A DNA stretch of 64,000 nt, from NCBI GenBank assembly GCA_026394055.1, contig JAPKYZ010000092.1:124001-188000 (forward strand). The letters are read 5' to 3'. The translations under genes and the position numbers were made by a program. The stretch's first letter is position 1. Every line of letters begins with the position of its first letter. Of this stretch, positions 43,690-52,344 are shown piece after piece. The notes beneath the pieces were generated by a model that did not search any database, was not told the origin of the DNA, and saw only the letters and a program-made list of their open reading frames with translations. This DNA is from Acidobacteriota bacterium (GTDB lineage Bacteria > Acidobacteriota > Terriglobia > Bryobacterales > Bryobacteraceae).

Positions 43690-44577
43690 CTAGTCGTTGC
43701 TGGAGAAGAGGCCGCCGATGGATTCCAGCGGACTTTGCCGGTCGCCGCCCACCTGATAGGGAGCCAATTCGCGCCGCATCTTGGCCAGCGTCATCGACTG
43801 GATGACGGCGCGGCCGGGACCGCGGAGGGTGGCCATGAACAGGCCCTCGCCGCCGAACAGCGCCGTCTTGATGCCGCCCACGAACTGGATGTCGTAGTCG
43901 ACCGACTCATCAAAGGCCACGATGGAGCCGGTCTCGACTTGCAGCATTTCGCCGGCCTGCAGGTCGAATTCGACGAAGTCACCACCGCCGTGGATAAAAA
44001 CGAGACCCGGCCCGGTGAACTTCTCAAGAATGAAGCCTTCACCACCGAAGAAGCCTGAACCTAGCTTCTTCACCAGCGCCACGTTGAAGGTGACGCTGCT
44101 TTGCGCGAACAGGAAGCCGTCGCGCTGGCACATCAGGCTTTGCCCGGGGCGCAGGTCGAAGGCCATGATGCGGCCGGGATAGCTGCCCGCAAAGCCTACT
44201 TCGCCCGCGGTGTAGCTCTTGAAGTAGGTGAGGAACAGGGATTCGCCCGCCAGCTTGCGCTTGATGGCGCCCCAGATCTTGTCGCCGATCGATTCGCCGG
44301 ACATGCGCGTGTCCCATTCGACCGACGGGGTCTTGTAGACCATCTTGCCGGCTTCGGCAAACAGCTCCTGGCCCGCCCGCAGCTTGATGCGAGCGATCTG
44401 CAGGTTGTCGCCCTCGATCCGGTAATCGAGCGGGGTGACCGGATCATTCACCGGGGCTGGTCCGCCGGGTGCAATCTCCGTGTAGGCGCATGGGGCGGAC
44501 CCGATCGGGCCGCCATGCTGGGGACAGAACTTCGCATCAGGGGTAACCTGATAACCGCATTGGGTGCAGAAAGGCAT
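43690..44577 (-). CDS. AIM24/TIGR00266-family protein with zinc ribbon
   Basis: A 295-residue protein. A zinc ribbon with FCTQCGYQVTPDAKFCPQHGG occupies residues 3-23. The AIM24 beta-barrel follows (LKINPGQELFAEAGKMVYKTPSVEW-type segment, GFAGSYPGRIMAFDL, LVFIHGGGDFVEFDLQAGE, VGGIKTALFGGEGLFMATLRGPG). No enzyme activity is established for the family. It is soluble and sits alone on its strand. Confidence 0.9.
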   Translation of the reverse strand: MPFCTQCGYQVTPDAKFCPQHGGPIGSAPCAYTEIAPGGPAPVNDPVTPLDYRIEGDNLQIARIKLRAGQELFAEAGKMVYKTPSVEWDTRMSGESIGDKIWGAIKRKLAGESLFLTYFKSYTAGEVGFAGSYPGRIMAFDLRPGQSLMCQRDGFLFAQSSVTFNVALVKKLGSGFFGGEGFILEKFTGPGLVFIHGGGDFVEFDLQAGEMLQVETGSIVAFDESVDYDIQFVGGIKTALFGGEGLFMATLRGPGRAVIQSMTLAKMRRELAPYQVGGDRQSPLESIGGLFSSND

Positions 44578-44680
44578 AGGGTTTGGTTTTAGAGTACACC
44601 GTGGCGTCTCGGCCCGGTGTCACCAAACAGAACGTCAGCAGCCAGAGAATTGTTCCGGAGAACGTGGTGTGCGGTTTTTG

Positions 44681-44714
44681 AAAAGGCGGTGGCTGGCGAA
44701 CTGCGGCCACCGCC
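44681..44714 (-). terminator. Terminator after the NHL-repeat gene
   Basis: On the minus strand GGCGGTGGC (44714-44706) pairs with GCCACCGCC (44693-44685) around a 12-base loop and is followed by TTTT and then CAAAAA. It lies 12 bases beyond the stop at 44726. It is a Rho-independent type. Confidence 0.75.
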
Positions 44715-44725
44715 CGTGGGTTGGC

Positions 44726-47700
44726 TTACTGCTTGACCGCGATGGTGGTGCGTTGGCTGAAGGGCGCCCGCGATTCGTTGTTGGCGACGCTGCGCAAGAC
44801 GATGGACAACTGCACCGCGCTGCCGGGGGCGGTGTTTTCTGGGATGCGGACGTTGATCTGCCAAACGCCAACCAGGGTTGGGGCCAAGCCAAAGTATTCG
44901 ATGTTCGCCACCGGCACCAGGCCTTGCGGCAGAATCACGTCGGGCCGCTCCGTCCGGATGTCGGCCGGGGCGGGCGTGCCTTCGGGGGGAGCGTTCGAGA
45001 GGAAGCCGAAGCCCGAACCATAGAGCGCGATCACTTTGCCGCGCTGCACCGGGTTGTCCGGGCCGTTGCGCGAGAAGTCTTCATTCAAGGCGGCCAACTG
45101 GCCGGTCCCTGTACTGGCGTTGGTGAACAGGCCGGGTGAGACACCGGCGACCGCCAGCGACCCGGCCGCGATCACTTGGCCGGTGGACGGCTTCTGCACG
45201 ATCACATCCATGGAGCCGCTGGTGGGAGCGCTGTTGGGGATGTAGAAGTTGATCTGGCCGGTGGAGACAAAGTAGAGCGAGGCGGGTGTGTCGTTCAACA
45301 GCACCTGCACGTCGTTCAACGTCGTGGGCAGCGGGTTGTACTCCGGAAGCTCCGTGTAGATGACGGTCTTGTCGCTGAACTGCGTGTCTCCGGCCGGCTT
45401 CAGCTGAGCCCAGGTATTGGGGGCCGCCGGGCGGTAGGTGGTGGGCAGGTTGCTGGCAGAGTTCTCAAAGCGGAGCCCGGGGAAATAGATGGCGACGCGG
45501 TTGGCGGCTTCAGCGAGAAAAAGATTGCCGAACCGGTCCAGCGCGACGCCCAGCGGGGTCCGGGAAGCGATGGCGGCATCCGGCACCGGATTGACGATCA
45601 GGGTGTTGAACTTGGGGTAGCGCAGAGCGCGGCCGCCCGTTGTGTCGGTGGCCCAGATCTCGCCGGTCAGCAGGCTGACGTAGACGCCGTGCGGGCTGCC
45701 AAGCCCGGTGAGCGACAGGGCCGGGGTGGCGTCATTGGACGCGGCCGGAGCGCGGTCAAAGATCACGATGCGGCCTTTGCCGGTATCGGCGACGTAGAGG
45801 CGGTCATCGGAGTCGACGCCCAAGCCGCGGGGGCTGATGAGCCTGGAATTGTTTTCAAGAGAGCTGCTGGCCGTCACAAAGTCCGGCTGGCCAAACACGA
45901 TGGCCGCGGCCTGGCCATTGACGAAGTCGGCCCCGCCCGGCTTGCGGAACAGGAGCACGCGGTTGTGGCTGGCGTCGGAAGCCACCAGCGAACCGTCGCC
46001 GGTAAAGGCCAAACCAAAGGGCGCCGACATGTTGCGCGAGCTAGGGTCAGTGATCTTCAGGTTGAAGTTCGACTGGCCCAGGATCAGGTTCGCGCGGTAG
46101 GCGGCGTTGGCTGCTGGGATATTGTCGAACGGCTTGGCAAAACGCAGAATGCGCCCGTTGCCGGTGTCGGCCACCCAGAGATTGCCGTCCGCATCCACCG
46201 CGACTCCGGCGGGCCGGAAGAGCCCCTGATCGCTGAGCGTGTTGGCGTCGTTGCCAGGCTGATTGATCAAGGAGCGGAAGAAGCCGACCTGCCCGATCAC
46301 GATATCAGCCGTGTCACCATTCTTGAACGCACGAGCATCCTTGAAGCCCAGCACGCGGTTGTTCAACGGATCGGCGACGTAGAGCCGGTTGCCGTCAAAG
46401 GCCAAGCCCGCGCCGGTGCTGAACTGGGCGTTAACGCCGGAGATGGTGGAGAAGCCGCTGTGCAGGAACAGCTCACGTCCTTCGATCAGGTTGACGCTGT
46501 CGTAGTTGAAGGCCACCTGGCCCCACACTTGCGCCGCATTGCGGAACGCCGGCCCTCCGGCGATGCGCAACACGCGATTGTTGCCCGAATCGGCGATATA
46601 CAGCTCGTCACCGGTGGTGTTGGTGACCACCCCAACGGGAGAGCTGAAGGTGAGGCCGGTGGCTTCCGGCTGGCCGCCATCGGCTCGCGAGAGGGTGAAA
46701 TCATTCTGGCCAATCACCAAATTGGCCACCGGGGAAAACTGCGAGCTTTCAAGCGCCCATTGTTCAAATGGCGGAAAGCGGAGGATGCGGTGGTTCGACG
46801 TGTCCGTGACGAAGACATTGCCCGAGACGATCGCCAAGCCTTCGGCCGAAGAGATGGAGCCCGTGGAGGTGACGCCGATGCTGATGTTGTTCACCACGGT
46901 TGTGGGGGGCGTCGGCTGGCCTCCGCCGGTCACCACCACGCCCATGATCCGCGTGGCGGCGGCGCCGTTCGCGCTGCCGCCGGTATAGACGACCACGCGC
47001 GCCAGCGCATCGGAGGTGTAGATCCGGTTGGTGGCATCGATCGCGAGCCCCGAGGGCGCGTTCAAGCCCGTCTTGACGGTGCGATTGGCGGCGCTGACGG
47101 CCAAGGGGGTGCGCGTGACAAAGTCGGTTTGGCCCAGCACGGTATCCGCGGAGGGGCCAAAGGGTTTGGTCAAGAGCGCCGAATTGGGAAACCGGAGAAC
47201 ACGATTATTGCCCGGGTCGGTGACCCAAACATTCTGTTGGCTATCGAGCGCCACCGAGGAACGGAAGAAGGTCTGGCCGGAGGCGAAGGAGACACCGGAA
47301 TCGGTGGGCAGCGGCTGGCCGCCGTTGATCAAGCGCGAGGTGAGATTGACTTGGCCGATGACCGCATCGGGCACCGGCGGCTCTCCTTCCGGCTGGCTGA
47401 GCGGCTTCGGAAATCTCAGCAGGCGGTTATTGCCCGAATCGACCACCCACAAGTTGCCACTGCGGTCCACCGCCAGCCCGGTGGGAAACGAGAAACCGGA
47501 TGATAGCGAGGTGCCCGGACCTTGAGCGGTGGTGGCGGTGAAATCACGCTGCCCGATCACCAGGTCGGCCTTGGTGCCATTGCGGCCGTTGGTGGCATCC
47601 TTCCAGACCAACACCCGGTGATTGCCCGTATCGGACACATAGAGGATGGGCGGATTGGCCGACGTATCGACAGCGACGCCATTGGGGCTGCTAAATTCCC

Positions 47701-47854
47701 GGCCCTCCACCAGATTCGGTGCCGCACTGGTATTGGTGGGCTTTAAACCGCCCAACACACGGGAAGGGGTCCCATTCAGATTGGCTTGGGCCAATGCCAG
47801 CGACCCGGAGGCCGCCACTAAGGCGCAAAGCGAGACTAGCTTAATTTTTTCCAT
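44726..47854 (-). CDS. Secreted NHL-repeat protein with Solibacter C-terminal domain
   Basis: A 1042-residue secreted protein (signal peptide MEKIKLVSLCALVAASGSLALA). Residues 25-780 hold about ten NHL-type repeats, recognisable by PxGLAVD.xGNLWVVDSGNNRLLRF and similar units, suggesting two stacked beta-propellers. The last 220 residues (SLYFVSTGQINFYIPNSAP, ALYGSGFGFLSNAPPEG, LAPTLVGVWQINVRIPE) match the Solibacter-type C-terminal domain TIGR03437. It could bind surface polymers or proteins. A terminator hairpin follows. Confidence 0.88.
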   Translation of the reverse strand: MEKIKLVSLCALVAASGSLALAQANLNGTPSRVLGGLKPTNTSAAPNLVEGREFSSPNGVAVDTSANPPILYVSDTGNHRVLVWKDATNGRNGTKADLVIGQRDFTATTAQGPGTSLSSGFSFPTGLAVDRSGNLWVVDSGNNRLLRFPKPLSQPEGEPPVPDAVIGQVNLTSRLINGGQPLPTDSGVSFASGQTFFRSSVALDSQQNVWVTDPGNNRVLRFPNSALLTKPFGPSADTVLGQTDFVTRTPLAVSAANRTVKTGLNAPSGLAIDATNRIYTSDALARVVVYTGGSANGAAATRIMGVVVTGGGQPTPPTTVVNNISIGVTSTGSISSAEGLAIVSGNVFVTDTSNHRILRFPPFEQWALESSQFSPVANLVIGQNDFTLSRADGGQPEATGLTFSSPVGVVTNTTGDELYIADSGNNRVLRIAGGPAFRNAAQVWGQVAFNYDSVNLIEGRELFLHSGFSTISGVNAQFSTGAGLAFDGNRLYVADPLNNRVLGFKDARAFKNGDTADIVIGQVGFFRSLINQPGNDANTLSDQGLFRPAGVAVDADGNLWVADTGNGRILRFAKPFDNIPAANAAYRANLILGQSNFNLKITDPSSRNMSAPFGLAFTGDGSLVASDASHNRVLLFRKPGGADFVNGQAAAIVFGQPDFVTASSSLENNSRLISPRGLGVDSDDRLYVADTGKGRIVIFDRAPAASNDATPALSLTGLGSPHGVYVSLLTGEIWATDTTGGRALRYPKFNTLIVNPVPDAAIASRTPLGVALDRFGNLFLAEAANRVAIYFPGLRFENSASNLPTTYRPAAPNTWAQLKPAGDTQFSDKTVIYTELPEYNPLPTTLNDVQVLLNDTPASLYFVSTGQINFYIPNSAPTSGSMDVIVQKPSTGQVIAAGSLAVAGVSPGLFTNASTGTGQLAALNEDFSRNGPDNPVQRGKVIALYGSGFGFLSNAPPEGTPAPADIRTERPDVILPQGLVPVANIEYFGLAPTLVGVWQINVRIPENTAPGSAVQLSIVLRSVANNESRAPFSQRTTIAVKQ

Positions 47855-47906
47855 GGGTTATTGCCTTGCACGGACGCGGGGGTGTGCCTGCTTTACAGAT
47901 AGCATG

Positions 47907-47946
47907 CAACGGGCAGTCGAGTCCATGCTCGACAGATCGCCCGTTG
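47907..47946 (-). terminator. Hairpin between suhB and the NHL gene
   Basis: CAACGGGC (47907-47914) pairs with GCCCGTTG (47939-47946), with an inner GTCGAG/CTCGAC pair. It is 18 bases past the suhB stop. It may end that operon, but it lacks a U-tract. Confidence 0.5.
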
Positions 47947-47963
47947 ATTGCAGTTCTTTAGAT

Positions 47964-48779
47964 TTAGACGTTGCGAACGTCGGGCAACGGGTACGCCCAT
48001 CGGCCTTCAAAGATATCGCCGAACAGGTTGAGGACTTCCTGGTGCACCAGGGTGTTGGTGGCCAGCAGCGTGGGGAGCTTCAAGTGGTGGGGCTCACCCT
48101 TCATTCCGGTTACTTGGCCGCCTGCTTCGCGGATCAACAAGATGCCGGCGGCCATATCCCAGGGGTTGAGGCCGAACTCCCAGAAGGTGTCGAGCCGTCC
48201 CGCCGCGACGTAGGCCAGGTCGATGGCGGCGGCTCCGGCCCGGCGGACGCCATGGCTCAGCATGGCCAACTGATAGTAGAAGTGAACGTTGACGTTCTGG
48301 TGCCGGCGGCGGCTGGGGAATCCGGTGGCCACCAGGCAATCTTCAATCCGGCTGGCCTTGGACACGGCAAGGCGAGTGCCGTTGAGCCACGCGCCGCCGC
48401 CCTTTTCAGCCGAGAACATTTCGTCGCGCGTCGGGTCCAACACCACGCCCGCGATGATCTCGCCTTTGTGTTCGAGCGCCAAGGTCACGTTGTAGACCGG
48501 GAAGCCGTGCGCGAAATTGGTGGTGCCGTCCACCGGGTCGACATACCAGCGGTAGTCACCAGAGACGTTTTGGCCGCCGCCTTCTTCACCCACCACGGAA
48601 TGATCCGGGAAGTGCTGCAGCAATCGCTGCACGATCAAGGCTTCCGAGGCCCGATCAGCAGCGGTGACCAAATCGAAATCACCTTTTAGCTCAAACCCAA
48701 TCTTGCGAACTGCGAAATCCTGAACCAGAGCGCCGGCTTCCCGCGCGATCTCCATTGCCGTCTCTACGTAAGAAGCCAC
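47964..48779 (-). CDS. suhB: Inositol monophosphatase family protein
   Basis: A 271-residue IMPase/SuhB family phosphatase. The metal-binding motif WYVDPVDGTTNFAHGFPVY and the second Asp in LNPWDMAAGILLIREAGG are intact, as is GEEGG. It may dephosphorylate inositol phosphates or related sugar phosphates. It starts three bases after hfq and is the last gene of the moaDE-VWA-hfq-suhB chain. The symbol is by family. Confidence 0.93.
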   Translation of the reverse strand: MASYVETAMEIAREAGALVQDFAVRKIGFELKGDFDLVTAADRASEALIVQRLLQHFPDHSVVGEEGGGQNVSGDYRWYVDPVDGTTNFAHGFPVYNVTLALEHKGEIIAGVVLDPTRDEMFSAEKGGGAWLNGTRLAVSKASRIEDCLVATGFPSRRRHQNVNVHFYYQLAMLSHGVRRAGAAAIDLAYVAAGRLDTFWEFGLNPWDMAAGILLIREAGGQVTGMKGEPHHLKLPTLLATNTLVHQEVLNLFGDIFEGRWAYPLPDVRNV

Positions 48780-48782
48780 CTG

Positions 48783-49016
48783 TTACTTTTCGCCCGTTTC
48801 GTATAGATATTTGATGTCGTGTTTAAATACAAACAAATTTGGTTCGCCGGTGCGTGTCACCCGCAAAAAACCTTGATCAAAGAACTCCAGCTGGCCCTCG
48901 ATCACTTCATTGGAGGCCAGACGGATGGCAATCTTCGCCTGGGATTCCACCAACGCCTTTAAATACTGAGTTTCGGCGAAGGTCTGTTCCGGAGCCCGGG
49001 TTTTGGATTTTCCCAT
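48783..49016 (-). CDS. hfq: Hfq-like RNA chaperone
   Basis: ATG 49016 (MGKSKTRAPEQTFAETQYLKALVES) gives 77 residues. The Sm1 motif is KIAIRLASNEVIEGQLEFFD and Sm2 is NLFVFKHDIKYLYET, matching the Hfq pattern of acidobacteria. An 18-residue polar N-terminal arm precedes the fold, and there is almost no C-terminal tail. It probably forms a hexamer that binds small RNAs. It lies ten bases after the VWA gene and three bases before suhB. Confidence 0.85.
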   Translation of the reverse strand: MGKSKTRAPEQTFAETQYLKALVESQAKIAIRLASNEVIEGQLEFFDQGFLRVTRTGEPNLFVFKHDIKYLYETGEK

Positions 49017-49026
49017 AAAGCAATGG

Positions 49027-49917
49027 TCAACGCGCCCCACTATAGTAGCCACTGCGGCTAGACACCTGCAATCTTCTTTGAGGCGCCTCCACCTGCACGC
49101 GCAACGGGTGAAACGCCGGGCTGGGGGAAGGCAGATTTTTGGGGTAATAGGTCAGCAGATACTGCGTGCGGAGCTCCGCCAAGATGGTGGAGAAGGCTTG
49201 GTCCAGGCTTTCGCCCAGTGAGGCCTCCCACACGCGGCCCCCGGTGCCTTGGGCCAGCGAGGTGAGGGCGTTTTCTCCACCCACGTTGCGGCCTGCATCG
49301 CTCGAGATCGGCTTGACGACGATGGGGTAGATCACCGCCTCCGCCCGATGGGCGGCCTGCAGGGCATCGCGAAACGAATAGGACGACGTGGTGTCGCCGC
49401 CATCGGTGACGATGACGATCACCTTGCGCCCGTCGCGCGACTCCAGGTCGTGCGCGGCAAAGTGGATGGCATCGTAGAGCGACGTGCCGGCCTCACCCTT
49501 TAGCCGCTTCAGCGCGTTCTCTAGACGGTCCTGCCGCCGGGTGAAGGGCGCCAGTTGGACCGTCTCGTAGTTGAAGGCGTAGAGCGAAGCGGCGTCGTCC
49601 TGGTTGCCATCTTTGAGCAGCGAACGCAGGAAGGTCCGCACGGAGCCGACCTCTTGAGTCAGGCTGATGGCGGTGGAGCCGCTGGCGTCAATCAGCACGG
49701 CCACCGAGAGCGGCAGGGCGGTGGAACGCTCAAACACGGCGATCTCTTGTTCGACGCCCGAGTCAAACAGGCGGAACTGCGACTTTTCAAGGCCGCCCAC
49801 CAAGGCACCCGCCTCATCCTTGACGCTGGCCAGCACGCGCACCAGGCGGACATCGACGCGAATTTGGGAAGCCAGCGGAAGCGCCGCCAGCAGCACGAGG
49901 CAAGCGAGTGGCTTCAC
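49027..49917 (-). CDS. VWA-domain protein, acidobacterial VWFA type, exported
   Basis: GTG 49917, which overlaps the moaDE stop (GTGA), gives 296 residues with a signal peptide (KPLACLVLLAALPLASQ). The VWA domain runs from about residue 70 to 280 with the MIDAS motif LIDASGSTAIS and IVTDGGD. The N-terminal VRLVRVLASVKDEAG segment and LRTQYLLTYYPKN end match the acidobacterial VWFA family (TIGR03436). It is probably a periplasmic or surface metal-dependent adhesion protein. Its place between moaDE and hfq is unusual. Confidence 0.9.
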   Translation of the reverse strand: MKPLACLVLLAALPLASQIRVDVRLVRVLASVKDEAGALVGGLEKSQFRLFDSGVEQEIAVFERSTALPLSVAVLIDASGSTAISLTQEVGSVRTFLRSLLKDGNQDDAASLYAFNYETVQLAPFTRRQDRLENALKRLKGEAGTSLYDAIHFAAHDLESRDGRKVIVIVTDGGDTTSSYSFRDALQAAHRAEAVIYPIVVKPISSDAGRNVGGENALTSLAQGTGGRVWEASLGESLDQAFSTILAELRTQYLLTYYPKNLPSPSPAFHPLRVQVEAPQRRLQVSSRSGYYSGAR

Positions 49918-50678
49918 AACTGAGTGGCTGAATCCGCGGCCGGTTGGGAGGCACGCACTAGGGCGTCGTCCCATTCACCATCCACCCACACTTCGCCGTC
50001 CACGAAATGCTCCTTCTTCCAGATCGGCACCAGCTTCTTGAGGCGATTGATGCCTTCCAGCGCGGCTTCAAACGACGGCCGCCGGTGCGGCGCGGTGACC
50101 GAGATCAGCACGGAGGCTTCGCCAATCTCCATACGGCCCAGCCGGTGGACCATGGCGATGCGGCCAACGGCGTGTTGACCGGCGATCTCACGGCCCAGCT
50201 CCGCCATCATCTTGACGGCCATCGCTTCGTAGCACTCATAGTCGAGAAACTTGGTCGCGCGGCCTTTGGTATTGTTGCGGACTACGCCTTCAAAGGCGCA
50301 GATCGCCCCATCCGTGCCAGCCAGCAGGCGGCGGTTAATGGATTGCACATCGATGGGGACGCGGGTGAGGGCAAAGAAGTTGCCGTTCTCATCCTCAATC
50401 AGATGCGTGTACGGAGAATCGGCGCCACCGGAGACGGGCGGCAAGAAGGCCACTTCGTCGCCGTGTTCGAGAGGTGTTTCGAGCGGCGCAAAGCTCTGGT
50501 TGCGGGCCAGCACGATGGAGTTGGCCAGTCCGGTGAGCTTGGGGAAGCGGGCGGCGTACTGATCAAACAGCGTCCGCAGCGTGCCGCCTTCCATCTGTAC
50601 GGTGTCTTCGGCACAGCCGACAATGTCTCGAAGGAGGCCGAAGAAAAGGACGCGCACGGTCACGCTTTCTATTGTCAC
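49914..50678 (-). CDS. moaDE: MoaD-MoaE fusion (molybdopterin synthase)
   Basis: A 254-residue fusion from GTG 50678. Residues 1-85 are a MoaD ubiquitin-like domain ending PPVSGG at 80-85. Residues 90-245 are MoaE, with GAICAFEGVVRNNTKGR, LDYECYEAMAVKMM, HRLGRMEIGE and PIWKKEHFVDGEVWVDG holding the catalytic lysines. MoaD needs a free C-terminal Gly-Gly for thiocarboxylation, so the chain must be cut there, as reported for mycobacterial MoaX, or work differently. No other moa gene is in the window. Confidence 0.93.
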   Translation of the reverse strand: MTIESVTVRVLFFGLLRDIVGCAEDTVQMEGGTLRTLFDQYAARFPKLTGLANSIVLARNQSFAPLETPLEHGDEVAFLPPVSGGADSPYTHLIEDENGNFFALTRVPIDVQSINRRLLAGTDGAICAFEGVVRNNTKGRATKFLDYECYEAMAVKMMAELGREIAGQHAVGRIAMVHRLGRMEIGEASVLISVTAPHRRPSFEAALEGINRLKKLVPIWKKEHFVDGEVWVDGEWDDALVRASQPAADSATQL

Positions 50679-50723
50679 TCCATGGGCCGGGTGTCTGCCA
50701 CTGGACGGGGTTTCGCGCGCGGC

Positions 50724-51764
50724 CTATTCCGGCACGGGCGCTCCGGGGGCGATCAGGCTTTGGGTCTGCAAAGCCTGCCAGAAGTCGGCGGGGATGGGAG
50801 TGCTCAACCACGCGAGACAACCTTCGGCCTGGGCGGGTGAGTTGTAGCCCGGGATGACGGCGGCGACTGCCGGGTGCGCCAGGACGAACTGCAGGGCGGC
50901 GGCCGGGAGCGGGACCGCGTACTCGGCACAGACGGCTTCGAGCTGTGCGGTCCGGGCCACCATCTCGGGCGGTGCGGCGGCGTAGTCGTAAGTGGTGGGC
51001 CGCGCGGAACCGGACACCAGCAGGCCGGAGGCGAACGGCGCGCCGATGATCACCGAGACACCTCGCTGGCGGCAGAGGTCAAGCTCGTCCAAGCCCTCCT
51101 GGCTGAGCAGCGTGTAGGGCATGGCGACGATGAAGTAGTCGAGTTCAAAGCGTTCGAGGAACTTGGGGATCAGGCCGGTGCGGTTGATGCCCGCGCCGAT
51201 GGCGACGGTGTCTCGAGCGGCAGCCAGTTCTCGCAACGCACGATGGCCGCCACCGTGGTCGAGCTCATCGAGGCGCGCATAGACCGCTTCCCAGGTGCCG
51301 TGATAGAGCAGGTCCAGATCATGGATGGCCAGCGCGTGCACCTTGGGGAGCCCCAACCGCTGCAGGCTGTCCTCAAAGGAGCGCATGATGCCTGCGTAGG
51401 TGTAATCGAAGTTGACGCCGAAGGGCAGGCCACCCTTCCACCGCCGCGACGGGTCCAGTGAGCCGCCACGGGTCAGCACGCGGCCAACCTTGGTGGCCAC
51501 CACCACATCGGCCTTTCCTCGTAAGCCAAAGCCCGCGCGCAGTTCGCTCTTGCCGGTGCCGTACCAGGGGGCCGTATCAAAGAAGCGGATGCCACCCGCG
51601 TAGGCGGCGTCAATCGCGGCGATGGCCTGGGCATCGGTGAGCAGTTCGAACAAGTCGCCGAGCGGGGCACAGCCCATGCCTAAGCGAGTCACTTCCAGCG
51701 CAGTGCGGCCGATGCGGTGGGTGGTTGGCGGGAGGGAAGGGAGAGGCGCGTTCACGCCCTCCAT
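50724..51764 (-). CDS. Aldo/keto reductase family protein
   Basis: ATG 51764 (MEGVNAPLPSLPPTTHRIG) gives 346 residues. The catalytic tetrad is visible: Asp and Tyr in FFDTAPWYGTGKSE, Lys in VVATKVGRV, and His in VHALAIHDLDLL. The sequence resembles the D-threo-aldose (L-fucose) dehydrogenase branch. It may oxidise L-fucose or a related sugar or pyridoxal. It lies 20 bases upstream from the NTF2-like gene end on the same strand. Confidence 0.88.
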   Translation of the reverse strand: MEGVNAPLPSLPPTTHRIGRTALEVTRLGMGCAPLGDLFELLTDAQAIAAIDAAYAGGIRFFDTAPWYGTGKSELRAGFGLRGKADVVVATKVGRVLTRGGSLDPSRRWKGGLPFGVNFDYTYAGIMRSFEDSLQRLGLPKVHALAIHDLDLLYHGTWEAVYARLDELDHGGGHRALRELAAARDTVAIGAGINRTGLIPKFLERFELDYFIVAMPYTLLSQEGLDELDLCRQRGVSVIIGAPFASGLLVSGSARPTTYDYAAAPPEMVARTAQLEAVCAEYAVPLPAAALQFVLAHPAVAAVIPGYNSPAQAEGCLAWLSTPIPADFWQALQTQSLIAPGAPVPE

Positions 51765-51783
51765 TCTGCCAGCTTGCCGGCCG

Positions 51784-52218
51784 CTATTGGGGCGCGCAGA
51801 CGCATTCGCGGCAGCCTTTGTCGAACACGACCTTCCAGCGGCCATCCGCCTCGCGGCGCCAGATGGAGTTGAACGTGGCGACGCGCTTCCCTGCCCGGTT
51901 CTTCACCGGTCCGGAGGAGTGCGCCAGGGTGCCGGAGGCCAGCACCTCCACCGTCTCTGGAGCCCAGGAGAACGGCGCTTCTTTGCCCGTGAAGAACTCG
52001 CGCCAACCAGACGCAACCTGAGCGGCGCCACGAAGCGCTCCGCTGTCACCTAGAAAGATGGCATCGGTGGCGAGGAAGGTCTTGAAGGCCTCGTGGTCGC
52101 GGTCCGCCATGGTTTGCGCGAAGGCGGCTTCGGCTTGGCGGACCTCCGCTGCGAGGTCAACGGAGGTTTGGGCCAGCGCAACGGGGATCGCGCAAAGGGC
52201 AAGCATGAAGGGGCGCAT
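51784..52218 (-). CDS. Exported NTF2-like (DUF4440-type) protein
   Basis: ATG 52218 begins a signal peptide (MRPFMLALCAIPVALAQ), giving 144 residues. The NTF2-like fold contains VRQAEAAFAQTMADRDHEAF, LATDAIFLGD, TGKEAPFSWAPETVEVLASG and SIWRREADGRWKVVFDKG. Two cysteines end the chain (CRECVCAPQ). Such proteins often bind small molecules or assist polyketide-type reactions; function unknown. Its stop is 20 bases before the aldo/keto reductase start. Confidence 0.82.
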   Translation of the reverse strand: MRPFMLALCAIPVALAQTSVDLAAEVRQAEAAFAQTMADRDHEAFKTFLATDAIFLGDSGALRGAAQVASGWREFFTGKEAPFSWAPETVEVLASGTLAHSSGPVKNRAGKRVATFNSIWRREADGRWKVVFDKGCRECVCAPQ

Positions 52219-52302
52219 CGTGTCTAGACTACGCTCTCCGGTTACCAGTGCCAAGCGGAAAGGGGCGAACGGTGGTTGAACAGGCAGTTGTGGACCCATC
52301 GA

Positions 52303-52328
52303 GAGACCGCGTGCTGACGCGCGCGCTC
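52303..52328 (-). repeat. REP-like repeat, type A
   Basis: GAGACCGC followed by GTGCTGACGCG and CGCGCTC is the reverse complement of the repeat that flanks the transposase at 6610 and 7324, with a one-base change and one deletion. It lies just beyond the isomerase gene end. Confidence 0.6.
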
Positions 52329-52344
52329 AGTTGGCGATGGGTGG

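Noticed and set aside
45176-47503. A 775-residue open frame on the plus strand opposite the NHL gene
   Set aside because: It is an antisense shadow of repetitive GC-rich coding sequence, with no recognisable domain; the minus-strand protein has clear NHL repeats and a signal peptide.
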